64,000 nucleotides of DNA from Bradyrhizobium sp. 164. GTDB taxonomy: Bacteria; Pseudomonadota; Alphaproteobacteria; Rhizobiales; Xanthobacteraceae. Under the pieces are notes generated by a model that saw nothing but the letters and a program-made list of their open reading frames with translations, did not search any database and was not told the origin of the DNA. Where the stretch lies: assembly GCF_023073715.1 (NCBI RefSeq), contig NZ_JADPKA010000004.1, positions 25,288 through 89,287 on the forward strand, in the 5' to 3' direction. This document shows, in pieces, positions 19,029-31,740 of the stretch. A program made the position numbers and the translations under genes. The stretch's first letter is position 1; each line of letters opens with the position of its first letter.

Positions 19029-19832
19029 ATGCTGAGCCCGGACGAACTCGAACGCTATGCCCGTCATATCGTGCTGCGCGACGTCGGCGGTCCCGGACAG
19101 GCTGCGCTGAAGCGGGCCTCGGTGCTGGTGATCGGCGCCGGCGGGCTCGGCGCGCCCGCCTTGATGTATCTGGCCGCCGCCGGCGTGGGCACGCTCGGCG
19201 TGGTCGATGACGACGTGGTGTCGCTGTCCAACCTCCAGCGACAGGTGATCCATACGACGCCCGACATCGGCCGGCACAAGGTCGAAAGCGCGGCCGAGCG
19301 GATCGCGGCACTCAATCCACATGTCCGGTTCGTCGGCCACGCCACCTGGCTCAACGCCGACAATGCACTCGGCCTGATCGGCGATTACGATCTCGTGCTC
19401 GACGGCTCCGATAATTTCTCAACGCGCTATCTGGTCTCGGACGCCTGCTTCTTTGCAAAGCGGCCGCTGATCACCGCGGCGCTCGGAACCTTTGACGGCT
19501 CGCTCACCACCATCCGTGCACATGAGATGAACGAGCAGGGCGAATTCAATCCGACCTATCGCTGCCTGTTTCCCGAGGCGCCGCCGCCTGGCACGGTGCC
19601 GGCCTGTGCGGAGGCCGGCGTCATGGGGGCGCTGGCGGGCGTGCTCGGCTCGATGATGGCGCTGGAGGCGATCCGCGAGATCGTCGGCTTTGGCGACGGC
19701 CTCATCGGCCGCCTCCTGATGATCGATGCGCGCGCGATGCGCTTCGAAACGCTGCGCTATGGGCGCGATCCCGCCAATCCGCTCAACGGCGATGGGCCCG
19801 TCATCACTGATCTCAGCGCTCATCGCACCTGA
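19029..19832 (+). CDS. moeB: MoeB/ThiF-family E1-like adenylyltransferase
   Basis: MoeB-type enzymes adenylate the C-terminal Gly of MoaD or ThiS so that sulfur can be added for molybdopterin or thiamine synthesis. The 267-residue protein has the nucleotide-binding loop VIGAGGLGAP (about 37-46), the acidic VVDDDVVSLSNLQRQ segment and the conserved CLFPEAPPPGTVPACAEAG loop. Classical MoeB has two CxxC zinc pairs; here the first reads TYRC and the C-terminal one is absent (RDPANPLNG). No rhodanese domain is present. The ATG at 19029 fits the family N-terminus (MLSPDELERYARH). Whether the substrate is MoaD or another ubiquitin-like protein cannot be told from here. Confidence 0.82.
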   Translation: MLSPDELERYARHIVLRDVGGPGQAALKRASVLVIGAGGLGAPALMYLAAAGVGTLGVVDDDVVSLSNLQRQVIHTTPDIGRHKVESAAERIAALNPHVRFVGHATWLNADNALGLIGDYDLVLDGSDNFSTRYLVSDACFFAKRPLITAALGTFDGSLTTIRAHEMNEQGEFNPTYRCLFPEAPPPGTVPACAEAGVMGALAGVLGSMMALEAIREIVGFGDGLIGRLLMIDARAMRFETLRYGRDPANPLNGDGPVITDLSAHRT

Positions 19833-19838
19833 TCGCCG

Positions 19839-20846
<1,008 letters not shown>

Positions 20847-20938
20847 GATGGCTCTCCTCGAAAGGTGCGGCAGGCTGAATGCGCCGCGTGACGAGGCCAG
20901 ATATGCCCTTGGTCCATTGCCCCGATAAGCTGGACAAT

Positions 20939-20961
20939 CCAGAATAGCTTGTTCATTCTGG
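20939..20961. promoter_or_regulatory. Candidate LysR-type operator between the reductase and LysR genes
   Basis: A perfect inverted repeat, CCAGAAT (20939-20945) and ATTCTGG (20955-20961) with a 9-base spacer, lies in the 121-base divergent region and ends seven bases before the lysR ATG. LysR regulators bind dyads of this size and usually repress their own gene. The position over the lysR translation start region fits autorepression. This assignment is inferred. Confidence 0.45.
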
Positions 20962-20967
20962 CGAATA

Positions 20968-21879
20968 ATGGCCGAGCCTGACCTGCGCGATCTCGATGTC
21001 TTCGTAGCGGTCGCCCGCACCCGCAATTTCCGGCGTGCGGCGCAGGATATTCGCGTGTCGGTGTCGAGCCTTAGCCAGCGACTACGGGACCTGGAGGAGC
21101 GCCTCGGCGTCCGCCTGATGAACCGCACCACCCGCAGTGTCGCGCTGACCGAGGCGGGCGAACTGCTGCTATCGCGCGTCGCACCGGCCTTGCGCGACGT
21201 CGGCGATGCCTTGGATCTGGTGCGGGGCCTGCGCGAGGTCGCCTCGGGCCGCCTGCGTATCAATGCGCCGCCGCCGGCGGTCGACCTCGTGCTGGCGCCG
21301 ATGGCGGGGCCGTTCCTCGCAGCATATCCGCAAATCGATCTCGACATCGTCTCCGAGAGCGGTTTCGTCGACATCGTCAGCGCCGGCTACGATGCCGGCG
21401 TGCGCTATGGCGAACATCTCGCGCAGGACATGGTGGCGATTCCGCTAAGCGGCTCGCAGCGCTATATTGTCGTCGCATCGCCCGACTACGTCGCGCGCCG
21501 CGGCAGGCCGAAACATCCGAGGGACCTGCTCGACCATGATTGCATCCGCGCACGCTACTCAAGCGGCGTCATGCACGATTGGGAATTCGAGAAGGCCGGC
21601 CAAATCGTGAAGGTGGATCCGCCGGCCAAGCTGATTTCGACCAATATGAATCTTTCCATGCGCGCTGTACTCGACGGCGCCGGCATCTGGGCAACGCTCG
21701 ATGGCTACGTCCATGACGCCGTGAAGTCCGGCGCGCTGGTCAGCCTCATGGAGGACTGGTGCGAGCCGTTTCCCGGACCGTTCCTCTACTATCCGAGCCG
21801 CCGCCAGGTGCCGCCGGCGCTGCGGGCCTTCATCGATTTCGTCGCAGGTTGGCGGAAGCGCAAGACGGATCGATCCTAG
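20968..21879 (+). CDS. LysR-family transcriptional regulator
   Basis: A 303-residue LysR protein. The N-terminal winged helix-turn-helix covers about residues 5-62, with the recognition segment SVSSLSQRLRDLEERLG and the usual NRTTRSVALTEAG wing. The rest is a periplasmic-binding-protein-like effector domain. It is divergent from the aldo/keto reductase gene, so that enzyme is its most likely target; the effector is unknown. Its stop codon shares the tetranucleotide CTAG with the stop of the convergent dehydrogenase gene. No clear ribosome-binding site is seen before the ATG. Confidence 0.9.
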   Translation: MAEPDLRDLDVFVAVARTRNFRRAAQDIRVSVSSLSQRLRDLEERLGVRLMNRTTRSVALTEAGELLLSRVAPALRDVGDALDLVRGLREVASGRLRINAPPPAVDLVLAPMAGPFLAAYPQIDLDIVSESGFVDIVSAGYDAGVRYGEHLAQDMVAIPLSGSQRYIVVASPDYVARRGRPKHPRDLLDHDCIRARYSSGVMHDWEFEKAGQIVKVDPPAKLISTNMNLSMRAVLDGAGIWATLDGYVHDAVKSGALVSLMEDWCEPFPGPFLYYPSRRQVPPALRAFIDFVAGWRKRKTDRS

Positions 21880-22877
21880 AGCATGCTCGGCAGCACGCGA
21901 TCCGGCGGCTTGTGGGCATCGAGGAAGGTGCGGATGTTGATGATGACCTTCTCGCCCATCTCGACGCGGCCTTCGATGGTGGCGGAGCCCATATGCGGCA
22001 TCAGTGTCACCTTGCCCGCCTTGGCGAGCCGCACCAGTTTTGGGTTGACCGCAGGCTCATGCTCGTAGACATCGAGGCCGGCGCCGCCGATCTCGCCGCC
22101 TTCGATCAGCTTTATCAGCGTGTCCTCGTCGGTCACTTCGCCGCGAGCGGTGTTGACGATGTAGGCGTCTTTCCGGATCAGCTTCAGTCGCCGCGCCGAG
22201 AGCAAATGATAGGTCGCCGGCGTGTGCGGACAGTTCACCGAGATGATGTCCATCCGCGCCAGCATCTGGTCGAGGCTCTCCCAATAGGTCGCGCCCAGCT
22301 CTTCGGCGATCTTCGGCGCGACCGGGCGGCGGTTGTGATAGTGGATCTGCAGGCCGAAGGCGCGGGCGCGGCGCGCCACCGCCTGGCCGATGCGGCCCAT
22401 GCCGATGATGCCGAGCCGTTTTCCCCCGATGCGATGGCCGAGCATCCAGGTCGGCGACCAGCCTGCCCAGGGCTTTCCTTCCGTCAGGATCGAAGCGCCT
22501 TCTATCATCCGCCTGGGTACGGCGAGGATCAGCGCCATGGTCATATCGGCGGTGTCTTCGGTCAGAACTTTTGGCGTGTTGGTGACGGTGATGCCGCGGG
22601 CATGCGCGGCTTCGACGTCGATATTGTCCACGCCATTGCCGAAATTGGCGATCAGGCGGAGCTTGCAGTCTGGCTGATTGATGACATCGGCACTGATGTG
22701 GTCGGTCACGGTCGGAACCAGCACGTCGGCGGTGCGCGCGGCTTCCGCGATCTGCTCGGCCGACATCGGCGTATCGTCGAGATTGATCCGCGCGTCGAAC
22801 AGCTCGCGCATGCGCGTCTCGACCGAGTCCGGCAGCTTGCGCGTCACAACGACGAGGGGCTTTTTCTTCACCGACAT
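21876..22877 (-). CDS. D-2-hydroxyacid dehydrogenase, glyoxylate/hydroxypyruvate reductase type
   Basis: A 333-residue NAD(P)H-dependent dehydrogenase of the D-isomer 2-hydroxyacid family. It has the dinucleotide-binding GIIGMGRIGQ motif (about 155-164) and the catalytic Arg (TARGEV), Glu (YEHEP) and His (LMPHMGSAT). GhrB/GyaR-type enzymes reduce glyoxylate or hydroxypyruvate, and this fold and length fit them best, but substrate cannot be fixed from sequence. It ends on a CTAG shared with the convergent lysR gene. Confidence 0.87.
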   Translation of the reverse strand: MSVKKKPLVVVTRKLPDSVETRMRELFDARINLDDTPMSAEQIAEAARTADVLVPTVTDHISADVINQPDCKLRLIANFGNGVDNIDVEAAHARGITVTNTPKVLTEDTADMTMALILAVPRRMIEGASILTEGKPWAGWSPTWMLGHRIGGKRLGIIGMGRIGQAVARRARAFGLQIHYHNRRPVAPKIAEELGATYWESLDQMLARMDIISVNCPHTPATYHLLSARRLKLIRKDAYIVNTARGEVTDEDTLIKLIEGGEIGGAGLDVYEHEPAVNPKLVRLAKAGKVTLMPHMGSATIEGRVEMGEKVIINIRTFLDAHKPPDRVLPSML

Positions 22878-23216
22878 GTCCTGCCCTCATGAGGCGTCGC
22901 AGCCCGCCTCTGTCACCAAAAGCTGGCCGTTGAGGCCTCATTAACCCGGTTGTTCGACACTGCCCTAGCCGTGTCGTCCCCGGCGTTTCCTTCAAGCTCT
23001 CCCGATATTTCCGGCCGGAAAATCGGGGCAAACTGGTTGTTCAAGCGTCCGTCCTCTCTAGCAGAAGGCCGGGCCAAGACAAGAACCACGGGTCAGGGCT
23101 TGCGGACCTCGTTCTGGGGAACACCCGCGTGGGGCGGGACAGGGGCTGACGCGGCAGGGTTTTGGATTTTGGGGTGAGGACCCGCCTCGGGCGGGTCTTC
23201 GACAGGAGACGGGTTG
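22878..23216. other. Intergenic region upstream of the SH3 gene, with a hairpin at 23180-23198
   Basis: This 339-base region separates two divergent genes. I see no convincing coding frame. The only clear structure is GACCCGCC (23180-23187) and GGCGGGTC (23191-23198), a perfect 8-base stem with a 3-base loop, ending 18 bases before the SH3-gene ATG and just before its ribosome-binding site. It lies in the likely 5' leader and could influence translation start. Promoters for both genes should lie here but none is certain. Confidence 0.5.
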
Positions 23217-23747
23217 ATGGCGTTGGGGCGTTTTTGTTCGGTGATGGCGCTCGTTTGCACCTGGTTGAGCGCCTCGGTCAGCCCCTCGCATTCGGCGAAG
23301 GACACCACCCCCCAGACCGCCAGCGGACTGCCGGTGCCGCGCTATGTCAGCCTCAAGTCGGATCACGTCAACGTTCGCGCCGGCCCGACCAAGGACAATG
23401 ACGTGGCCTGGGTCTATACCCGCGCCGGCCTGCCGGTGGAAATCACTGCTGAATTCGAGAACTGGCGCCGGGTGCGTGATTCCGAAGGCGCCGAGGGCTG
23501 GGTCTATCACTCGCTGCTGTCGGGCCGCCGTACCGCGGTCGTCACCATGAAGCACAAGGACGACCTCGCGCCGATCTACGACCGTCCCGATCCCGACAGC
23601 GCGGTCGCAGCCAAGCTCCAGGCCGGCGTCGTCACGCAAGTGAAGAAGTGCAGCGCAGGCTGGTGTCACGTCACCGGCAGCGGCTTTGACGGCTGGATCC
23701 AGCAGGAGCGCCTCTGGGGCGTGTACTCGGACGAGCAGGTGAATTGA
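23217..23747 (+). CDS. Exported SH3-domain protein
   Basis: A 176-residue protein with an N-terminal signal peptide (hydrophobic core FCSVMALVCTWLSASV, cleavage near residue 26) and bacterial SH3-type repeats: YVSLKSDHVNVRAGPTKDN (about 44-62) with WVYHSLLSG, then a second weaker repeat around GWCHVTGSGFDGWIQ. Such SH3b domains bind peptidoglycan or protein ligands in the periplasm. No enzymatic domain is attached. The ATG at 23217 has GGAG upstream; a TTG just before it is unlikely. It is convergent with irr. Role unknown. Confidence 0.85.
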   Translation: MALGRFCSVMALVCTWLSASVSPSHSAKDTTPQTASGLPVPRYVSLKSDHVNVRAGPTKDNDVAWVYTRAGLPVEITAEFENWRRVRDSEGAEGWVYHSLLSGRRTAVVTMKHKDDLAPIYDRPDPDSAVAAKLQAGVVTQVKKCSAGWCHVTGSGFDGWIQQERLWGVYSDEQVN

Positions 23748-23787
23748 CGCCGCAGGCGTCGTCCAGGACGGCTGGGCAAACGAAAAA

Positions 23788-23808
23788 TGGCCGGGACAAG
23801 CCCGGCCA
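23788..23808 (-). terminator. Intrinsic terminator of irr
   Basis: TGGCCGGG (23788-23795) and CCCGGCCA (23801-23808) form a perfect 8-base stem with loop ACAAG. On the minus strand the stem is followed by ATTTTTCG, a good terminator for irr. The stem core also resembles a palindromic repeat near 54.6 kb. Confidence 0.75.
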
Positions 23809-23837
23809 CGACGATCTCAGATTTATCTCAGCAAATC

Positions 23838-24329
23838 TCAGCGCTTCTTGCGCAGGCGCACGACCATGTCGATGCGCGAGATCTCGTAACCCTCGGGCAC
23901 CTCGGGCATCTTGGACAGCGCCAGATGCGGATCCTCGATATCCACCAGCTCATGGCTGTTCTCGAGGTAATAGTGGTGGTGGGTGGTGACGTTGGTGTCG
24001 AAATAGGTCTTGGTGCCGTCGACGCTGACCTGACGGAGCAGGCCGGCATCGGTGAGCTGGTTCAGCGTGTTGTAGACGGTCGCCAGCGACACCGGAACCT
24101 TGGCCAACGTCGCTTCCTCGTAGAGCATTTCAGCCGTGAGGTGGCGCGCACCCTTGCCGAACAGGAGCCAGCCGAGCGCCATGCGCTGGCGCGTCGGACG
24201 GAGCCCGGCGGACTGGAGCATTTCGTTGACGTCGTGCCACGGGCAACCGGTCAGGGCCGGCTGGCGGCCGGACAAGAGGGCTGCGGAATGGACGTCGTCG
24301 TCGTGAGGGGGCGCGGTATTCTCGCTCAT
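23838..24329 (-). CDS. irr: Irr, heme-dependent iron response regulator
   Basis: Irr is the Fur-family protein that controls iron genes in rhizobia and is degraded when heme binds. The product is 163 residues, the length of Bradyrhizobium Irr. It carries the heme regulatory motif GCPWHD with Cys29 and the second heme site HHH at 117-119 (THHHYY). The winged-helix DNA-binding part includes LATVYNTLNQLT. The ATG at 24327-24329 gives the known N-terminus (MSENTAP); longer in-frame extensions would cross the promoter. It is divergent from the fabA-fabB-fabI genes and is itself probably regulated by Fur/Mur through the site at 24386-24408. Confidence 0.97.
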   Translation of the reverse strand: MSENTAPPHDDDVHSAALLSGRQPALTGCPWHDVNEMLQSAGLRPTRQRMALGWLLFGKGARHLTAEMLYEEATLAKVPVSLATVYNTLNQLTDAGLLRQVSVDGTKTYFDTNVTTHHHYYLENSHELVDIEDPHLALSKMPEVPEGYEISRIDMVVRLRKKR

Positions 24330-24682
24330 TATCCAGATTTCGGGCGCGCGTGAACTATATGTCTCTTGCAATATAAGGACAGAAAGATGCAGGTGCAAGT
24401 TTCTCGCAAGTAGAGAGGTTCTAATCAAGCTTGGAACCGCGCGAAGCGCCGGTCATTTTACCTTCATAGACGCGCTTTGCCACTCGAAATGGCCTGTGTT
24501 AGAGAGCGCGCGGTTCCGCCTAGCCGATTTGGCGCAGCCAAGCATGGTGGCCCGGTCCGCAGTCCATCCGGGCTTGCGGGAGGTGCCCCTGACGATGGCA
24601 ATTGGCGTTGCTCTCCGACCGAGACGGGGCCCATTTTCGCCAAAAAACGCCGCTCAATCGGGATTAGAACAGAGGCTCGTGC
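24330..24682. other. irr-fabA divergent control region
   Basis: This 353-base region holds the promoters of irr (minus) and fabA (plus). The irr-proximal part is AT-rich for this genome, with a TTATAT-like -10 candidate read on the minus strand, and the Fur/Mur repeats lie just upstream of it. The fabA-proximal 200 bases are G+C-rich and show no obvious structure or credible small gene to me. Confidence 0.6.
24386..24408 (-). promoter_or_regulatory. Candidate Fur/Mur binding site in the irr promoter
   Basis: Read on the minus strand the segment shows three direct hexamer repeats: TGCGAG (24403-24408), TGCACC (24392-24397) and TGCATC (24386-24391). In B. japonicum, Fur binds the irr promoter at imperfect direct hexamers of this type and represses irr in response to manganese. 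The match rests on my memory of that site. The fur/mur gene is present at 52.9 kb. Confidence 0.6.
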
Positions 24683-25204
24683 ATGCTGAACAGGCGCAAC
24701 GGTTACGAATACGAAGATCTGCTGGCGTGTGCCCGCGGCGAAATGTTCGGCCCGGGCAATGCCCAGTTGCCGCTGCCGCCGATGCTGATGTTCGACCGCA
24801 TTACGGAAATTACCGACAATGGCGGGGAGTTCGGCAAGGGCCTAGTGCGCGCCGAACTCGACGTGAAGCCCGACCTCTGGTTCTTCGGCTGCCACTTCAA
24901 GAACGATCCGGTGATGCCCGGCTGCCTCGGTCTTGATGCGCTGTGGCAGATGGTCGGCTTTTATCTCGGCTGGAGCGGCGGCGAAGGTCGCGGCCGCGCG
25001 CTCGGCCTCAGCGAGCTGAAGTTCGGCGGCCAGGTGCTGACCGACGCGCGCAAGGTTGTGTACAACGTCGATATCAAACGCGTGATGCGCGCAAAGCTCG
25101 TGCTCGGTATCGCCGACGGGTGGCTTTCGGTCGATGACCAGATTATTTATCGCGCCAAGGATCTGAAGGTCGGCCTGTTCAAGCAGGGCACGAGCCTGGG
25201 CTGA
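24683..25204 (+). CDS. fabA: FabA, 3-hydroxydecanoyl-ACP dehydratase/isomerase
   Basis: FabA dehydrates beta-hydroxydecanoyl-ACP and isomerises the double bond, the branch point to unsaturated fatty acids. The 173-residue protein has the catalytic His in [12 protein letters not shown] (about residue 73) and the conserved GLDALWQM helix with its Asp. Length is normal. It is followed after 39 bases by fabB and then fabI, and read together the three form the anaerobic unsaturated fatty-acid route. Confidence 0.97.
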   Translation: MLNRRNGYEYEDLLACARGEMFGPGNAQLPLPPMLMFDRITEITDNGGEFGKGLVRAELDVKPDLWFFGCHFKNDPVMPGCLGLDALWQMVGFYLGWSGGEGRGRALGLSELKFGGQVLTDARKVVYNVDIKRVMRAKLVLGIADGWLSVDDQIIYRAKDLKVGLFKQGTSLG

Positions 25205-25243
25205 GCGCATCACCAAGAAGGCAACGATTGAGGCGAGGCTGTC

Positions 25244-26467
25244 ATGAGGCGGGTTGTGGTCACCGGGATGGGCATCGTCTCGTCGATCGGAAACAACACC
25301 CAGGAAGTGCTTGCGAGCCTTCACGAGGCGAAGTCGGGCATTTCGCGGGCTGAGAAATATGCCGAGCTCGGCTTCCGTTCGCAGGTACAAGGCGAGCCCA
25401 CACTCGATCCATCGACGGTGGTCGACCGCCGCGCCATGCGTTTCCTCGGTCAGGGCGCGGCGTGGAATCACGTCGCGATGGAGCAGGCGATCCAGGATTC
25501 CGGTCTGTCGCCCGACGAAGTCTCCAACGTCCGCACCGGCATCATCATGGGCTCCGGCGGCCCCTCGGCGCGAACCATCGTCGAGTCCGCCGACATCACC
25601 CGCACCAAGGGGCCGAAGCGCGTCGGCCCGTTTGCGGTGCCGAAGGCGATGTCCTCCACGGCCTCCGCGACGCTGGCGACCTGGTTCAAGATCAAGGGCG
25701 TGAACTACTCGATCTCCTCGGCCTGCGCGACCTCGAACCATTGCGTCGGCAATGCCTACGAGACGATCCAGATCGGCAAGCAGGACGTCATCTTTGCAGG
25801 CGGCTGCGAGGAGCTGGACTGGTCGCTATCGGTGCTGTTCGATGCCATGGGTGCGATGTCCTCGAAGTACAATGACACGCCCGCCACGGCCTCGCGTCCC
25901 TACGACGTCAATCGCGATGGTTTCGTCATCGCCGGCGGCGCCGGCGTGCTGGTGCTGGAAGAGCTCGAGCATGCCAACGCGCGCGGTGCGCGCATCTATG
26001 GCGAGATCGTCGGTTATGGCGCGACCTCGGACGGTCACGACATGGTCGCACCATCAGGCGAAGGCGCCGAGCGCTGCATGCGCATGGCGATGTCGACGGT
26101 GAAGACCAAAGTCGACTACATCAATCCGCACGCGACCTCGACGCCTGCCGGCGATCCGCCGGAGATCGAGGCGATCCGAAGGGTGTTCGGCGTCGGCGAG
26201 AAGTGCCCGCCGATCTCCGCGACCAAGGCGCTGACCGGCCACTCCCTGGGCGCTACCGGCGTGCAGGAGGCGATCTATTCGCTGCTGATGATGAACAATG
26301 GTTTCATCTGCGAGAGCGCGCACATCCAGGAGCTCGATCCCGTGTTCGCGGATATGCCGATCGTGCGCAAGCGCATCGACAACGTCAAGATCGGCACCGT
26401 GCTGTCGAACTCCTTCGGCTTCGGCGGCACCAACGCCACTCTGGTGTTCAGCCGGCTGGATGTGTGA
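25244..26467 (+). CDS. fabB: FabB, 3-oxoacyl-ACP synthase I
   Basis: FabB condenses acyl-ACP with malonyl-ACP and is required to elongate the cis-3-decenoyl-ACP made by FabA. The 407-residue thiolase-fold protein shows the Cys-His-His active site: Cys in [12 protein letters not shown], His in [12 protein letters not shown] and His in [12 protein letters not shown]. It starts with the typical [16 protein letters not shown]. It probably shares a transcript with fabA; an interposed palindromic repeat separates it from fabI. Confidence 0.97.
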   Translation: MRRVVVTGMGIVSSIGNNTQEVLASLHEAKSGISRAEKYAELGFRSQVQGEPTLDPSTVVDRRAMRFLGQGAAWNHVAMEQAIQDSGLSPDEVSNVRTGIIMGSGGPSARTIVESADITRTKGPKRVGPFAVPKAMSSTASATLATWFKIKGVNYSISSACATSNHCVGNAYETIQIGKQDVIFAGGCEELDWSLSVLFDAMGAMSSKYNDTPATASRPYDVNRDGFVIAGGAGVLVLEELEHANARGARIYGEIVGYGATSDGHDMVAPSGEGAERCMRMAMSTVKTKVDYINPHATSTPAGDPPEIEAIRRVFGVGEKCPPISATKALTGHSLGATGVQEAIYSLLMMNNGFICESAHIQELDPVFADMPIVRKRIDNVKIGTVLSNSFGFGGTNATLVFSRLDV

Positions 26468-26480
26468 TTTTAGCGATGCT

Positions 26481-26578
26481 GTCATGCCCGCGAAGGCGGG
26501 CATCCAGTGTGCCGTGGCTTCTCGATCTATCACATACGGCTCTGGAATACTGGATCGCCCGCCTGCGCGGGCGATGAC
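26481..26578. repeat. Palindromic repeat between fabB and fabI
   Basis: The left arm (26481-26508, starting GTCATGCCCGCG and ending GGCATCCAGT) is mirrored by the right arm (26549-26578, starting ACTGGATCGCCC and ending GGGCGATGAC). Each arm is itself a small hairpin (CCCGC/GCGGG). It resembles paired REP units and could stabilise the upstream fabAB message or lower fabI read-through. Confidence 0.75.
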
Positions 26579-26604
26579 CCCGGAATAGTGGGAGCAAAGA
26601 AGCA

Positions 26605-27405
26605 ATGGAAGGTTTGATGAAAGGCAAGCGCGGTCTGATCATGGGCATCGCCAATGATCATTCGATCGCCTGGGGCATGGCGAGGACGCTGCATGCCCAG
26701 GGCGCCGAGCTGGCCTTCACCTTTCAGGGCGAGGCCTTGGGCAAGCGCGTCAAGCCGTTGGCGGAGCAGCTCGGCGTCGATCTGGTGCTGCCTTGCGACG
26801 TCGAGGACATCACCAGCGTCGATGCGACCTTCGCAGCGCTCCGCGACAAGTGGGGCCAGCTCGACTTCGTGATCCACGCGATCGGCTTCGCCGACAAGAA
26901 CGAGCTGAAGGGCCGCTACGCCGACACCACCCGCGAGAATTTCTCGCGCACCATGGTGATCTCCTGCTTCTCTTTCACTGAAGTCGCCAAGCGCGCCGCC
27001 GAGCTGATGACAGAGGGCGGCAGCATGATCACGCTGACCTTCGGCGCCTCGATGCGGGCGATGCCGAATTACAACGTGATGGGTGTGGCCAAGGCGGCGC
27101 TGGAAGCCTCAGTGCGCTATCTCGCCGCGGATTTCGGGCCGCGCGGCATCCGCGTCAACGCGATCTCCGCAGGCCCCATCCGTACGCTCGCCGGCTCCGG
27201 CATCGGTGAAGCGCGGGCGATGTTCGCATTCCAGCAGAAACATGCGCCGCTGCGCCGCGGCGTCACGCTCGACGAGCTCGGCGGCTCGGCGCTGTATCTG
27301 CTGTCGGATCTGTCGGGCGGCGTGACCGGCGAGATTCACTACGTCGATTCCGGGTACAACATCATCCTGATGCCGAAGCCGGACGACTTGAAGTCGCCGG
27401 ACTAG
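26605..27405 (+). CDS. fabI: FabI, enoyl-ACP reductase
   Basis: FabI reduces trans-2-enoyl-ACP with NAD(P)H in the last step of each fatty-acid elongation round. The 266-residue SDR protein has the N-terminal GIANDHSIAWGMA cofactor loop and the catalytic Tyr-x6-Lys (NYNVMGVAK, about residues 158-166). The second, upstream Tyr found in E. coli FabI (TLSY) is Phe here (TLTF). Two start codons compete: ATG 26605, with GGAG 11 bases upstream, and ATG 26617, with a closer GGAAGG. Its stop shares CTAG with the convergent GST gene. Confidence 0.94.
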   Translation: MEGLMKGKRGLIMGIANDHSIAWGMARTLHAQGAELAFTFQGEALGKRVKPLAEQLGVDLVLPCDVEDITSVDATFAALRDKWGQLDFVIHAIGFADKNELKGRYADTTRENFSRTMVISCFSFTEVAKRAAELMTEGGSMITLTFGASMRAMPNYNVMGVAKAALEASVRYLAADFGPRGIRVNAISAGPIRTLAGSGIGEARAMFAFQQKHAPLRRGVTLDELGGSALYLLSDLSGGVTGEIHYVDSGYNIILMPKPDDLKSPD

Positions 27406-27998
27406 CCGGCCGCGATCTTCTCTGCGCGCTGGAACGCCGGCCGGGCCATGCAGCGCGCGAGATAGGTGTCGAAGACCGGACGCGACGGCACCATCTTGAA
27501 CAGACGCACCGCGAAGTTCAGGCCCGAGCCGATTGTGATGTCAGCAGCGGAAAAATTGTCGCCCAAGATCCACGGTCCCTTCTCGAGCGCCGCTTCCAGC
27601 ACGTCGAAGACCTGCGTCGCGCTGCCCCAGGCCGCGGTCGAGGTCGGGATCTCGATCTTGGTGAAGATCTGGATGATGGCGGGCTCGATGCAGCTCGGCG
27701 AGAAGAACAGCCATTGCAGATAGCGCGCGCGGCGCGGATCGATCACAGCGGGCGCGAGCTTGGTCTCGGGATAGCGATCGCCGATATAGGCGCAGATCGC
27801 AGCGGCCTCGCCGAGCGCGGCGTCGCCGTCAGTCAACGCCGGCACTTTGCCCATCGGGTTGATCTTCAAATAATCCGGCGCCTTCTGCGCGCCGGTCGAG
27901 ATGTCGGTCAGCACGCGCTCGTAGGGCAGACCGCTCTCCTCCATCAACCAGAGCGTCGTGAACGAGCGCGACCGGGGTGACCAATAAAGCTTGATCAT
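27402..27998 (-). CDS. Glutathione S-transferase family protein
   Basis: A 198-residue GST. The N-terminal thioredoxin-like domain starts MIKLYWSPRSRSFTTLWLMEE, with a Ser-rich contact region near residues 8-13 and a cis-Pro segment GKVPAL. The C-terminal half is the all-helical domain. Bacterial GSTs conjugate glutathione or reduce hydroperoxides. It overlaps the GNAT gene by four bases (ATGA) and lies downstream of oxyR, which suggests a place in the peroxide response, though that is inference. Confidence 0.87.
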   Translation of the reverse strand: MIKLYWSPRSRSFTTLWLMEESGLPYERVLTDISTGAQKAPDYLKINPMGKVPALTDGDAALGEAAAICAYIGDRYPETKLAPAVIDPRRARYLQWLFFSPSCIEPAIIQIFTKIEIPTSTAAWGSATQVFDVLEAALEKGPWILGDNFSAADITIGSGLNFAVRLFKMVPSRPVFDTYLARCMARPAFQRAEKIAAG

Positions 27999-28459
27999 GA
28001 CGCGTCTCCTTTATTCTTCCATCGATAATATTTCATCACGAACCCGTTCGACGGTTCGATCTCTTCCGTCTCGAACACGAAACCTTCGCGCTCATACCAG
28101 CGCCAGGCCTTTTCGTTCTCGCGCACGCAACGCAGGTACATCTCGTCAGGCAGTTGCGTGCGTGTGAAGGCGAGCAATCGCCGGCCGAGCGATTGGCCCT
28201 GATAAGCGGGCGCGACGAAAAGCATGTCGAGATAGCGCTTCGGCAGATGCAGCGCCAGCATCGCGGCGATCGTGCCGTTGTCGTCGGCGACGAACAGGCT
28301 CCAGCCGTCCTCGATCTCGCGTCGGATCCGGACGCGGAGATTTGCCAGCAGGAAATCGCTGACCTCGGCGAGGCCGGTCGAGACCCAGCTCAGCATCCAG
28401 ACGCGGGCGATCTCGTCATATTCGTCTGCGCGCGCGATGCGGATGATCGGTTGCGACAT
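27995..28459 (-). CDS. GNAT-family N-acetyltransferase
   Basis: A 154-residue GNAT protein with the acetyl-CoA pyrophosphate-binding motif (VAPAYQGQSLGRRLL, about residues 86-100) and the late RCVRENEKAWRWYEREGF segment typical of the fold. The acceptor is unknown; candidates are small amines or protein N-termini. The ATG at 28459 lies eight bases after the oxyR stop and the gene overlaps GST, so oxyR-GNAT-GST looks like one transcript. Confidence 0.86.
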   Translation of the reverse strand: MSQPIIRIARADEYDEIARVWMLSWVSTGLAEVSDFLLANLRVRIRREIEDGWSLFVADDNGTIAAMLALHLPKRYLDMLFVAPAYQGQSLGRRLLAFTRTQLPDEMYLRCVRENEKAWRWYEREGFVFETEEIEPSNGFVMKYYRWKNKGDAS

Positions 28460-28467
28460 CCGGCAAC

Positions 28468-31677
<3,210 letters not shown>

Positions 31678-31740
31678 GGCTCTGCACCTCTCCCGCTTGC
31701 TTGCGGGAGAGGGAGCGCAGCGCTCCCCAGGGGCGAGAAA

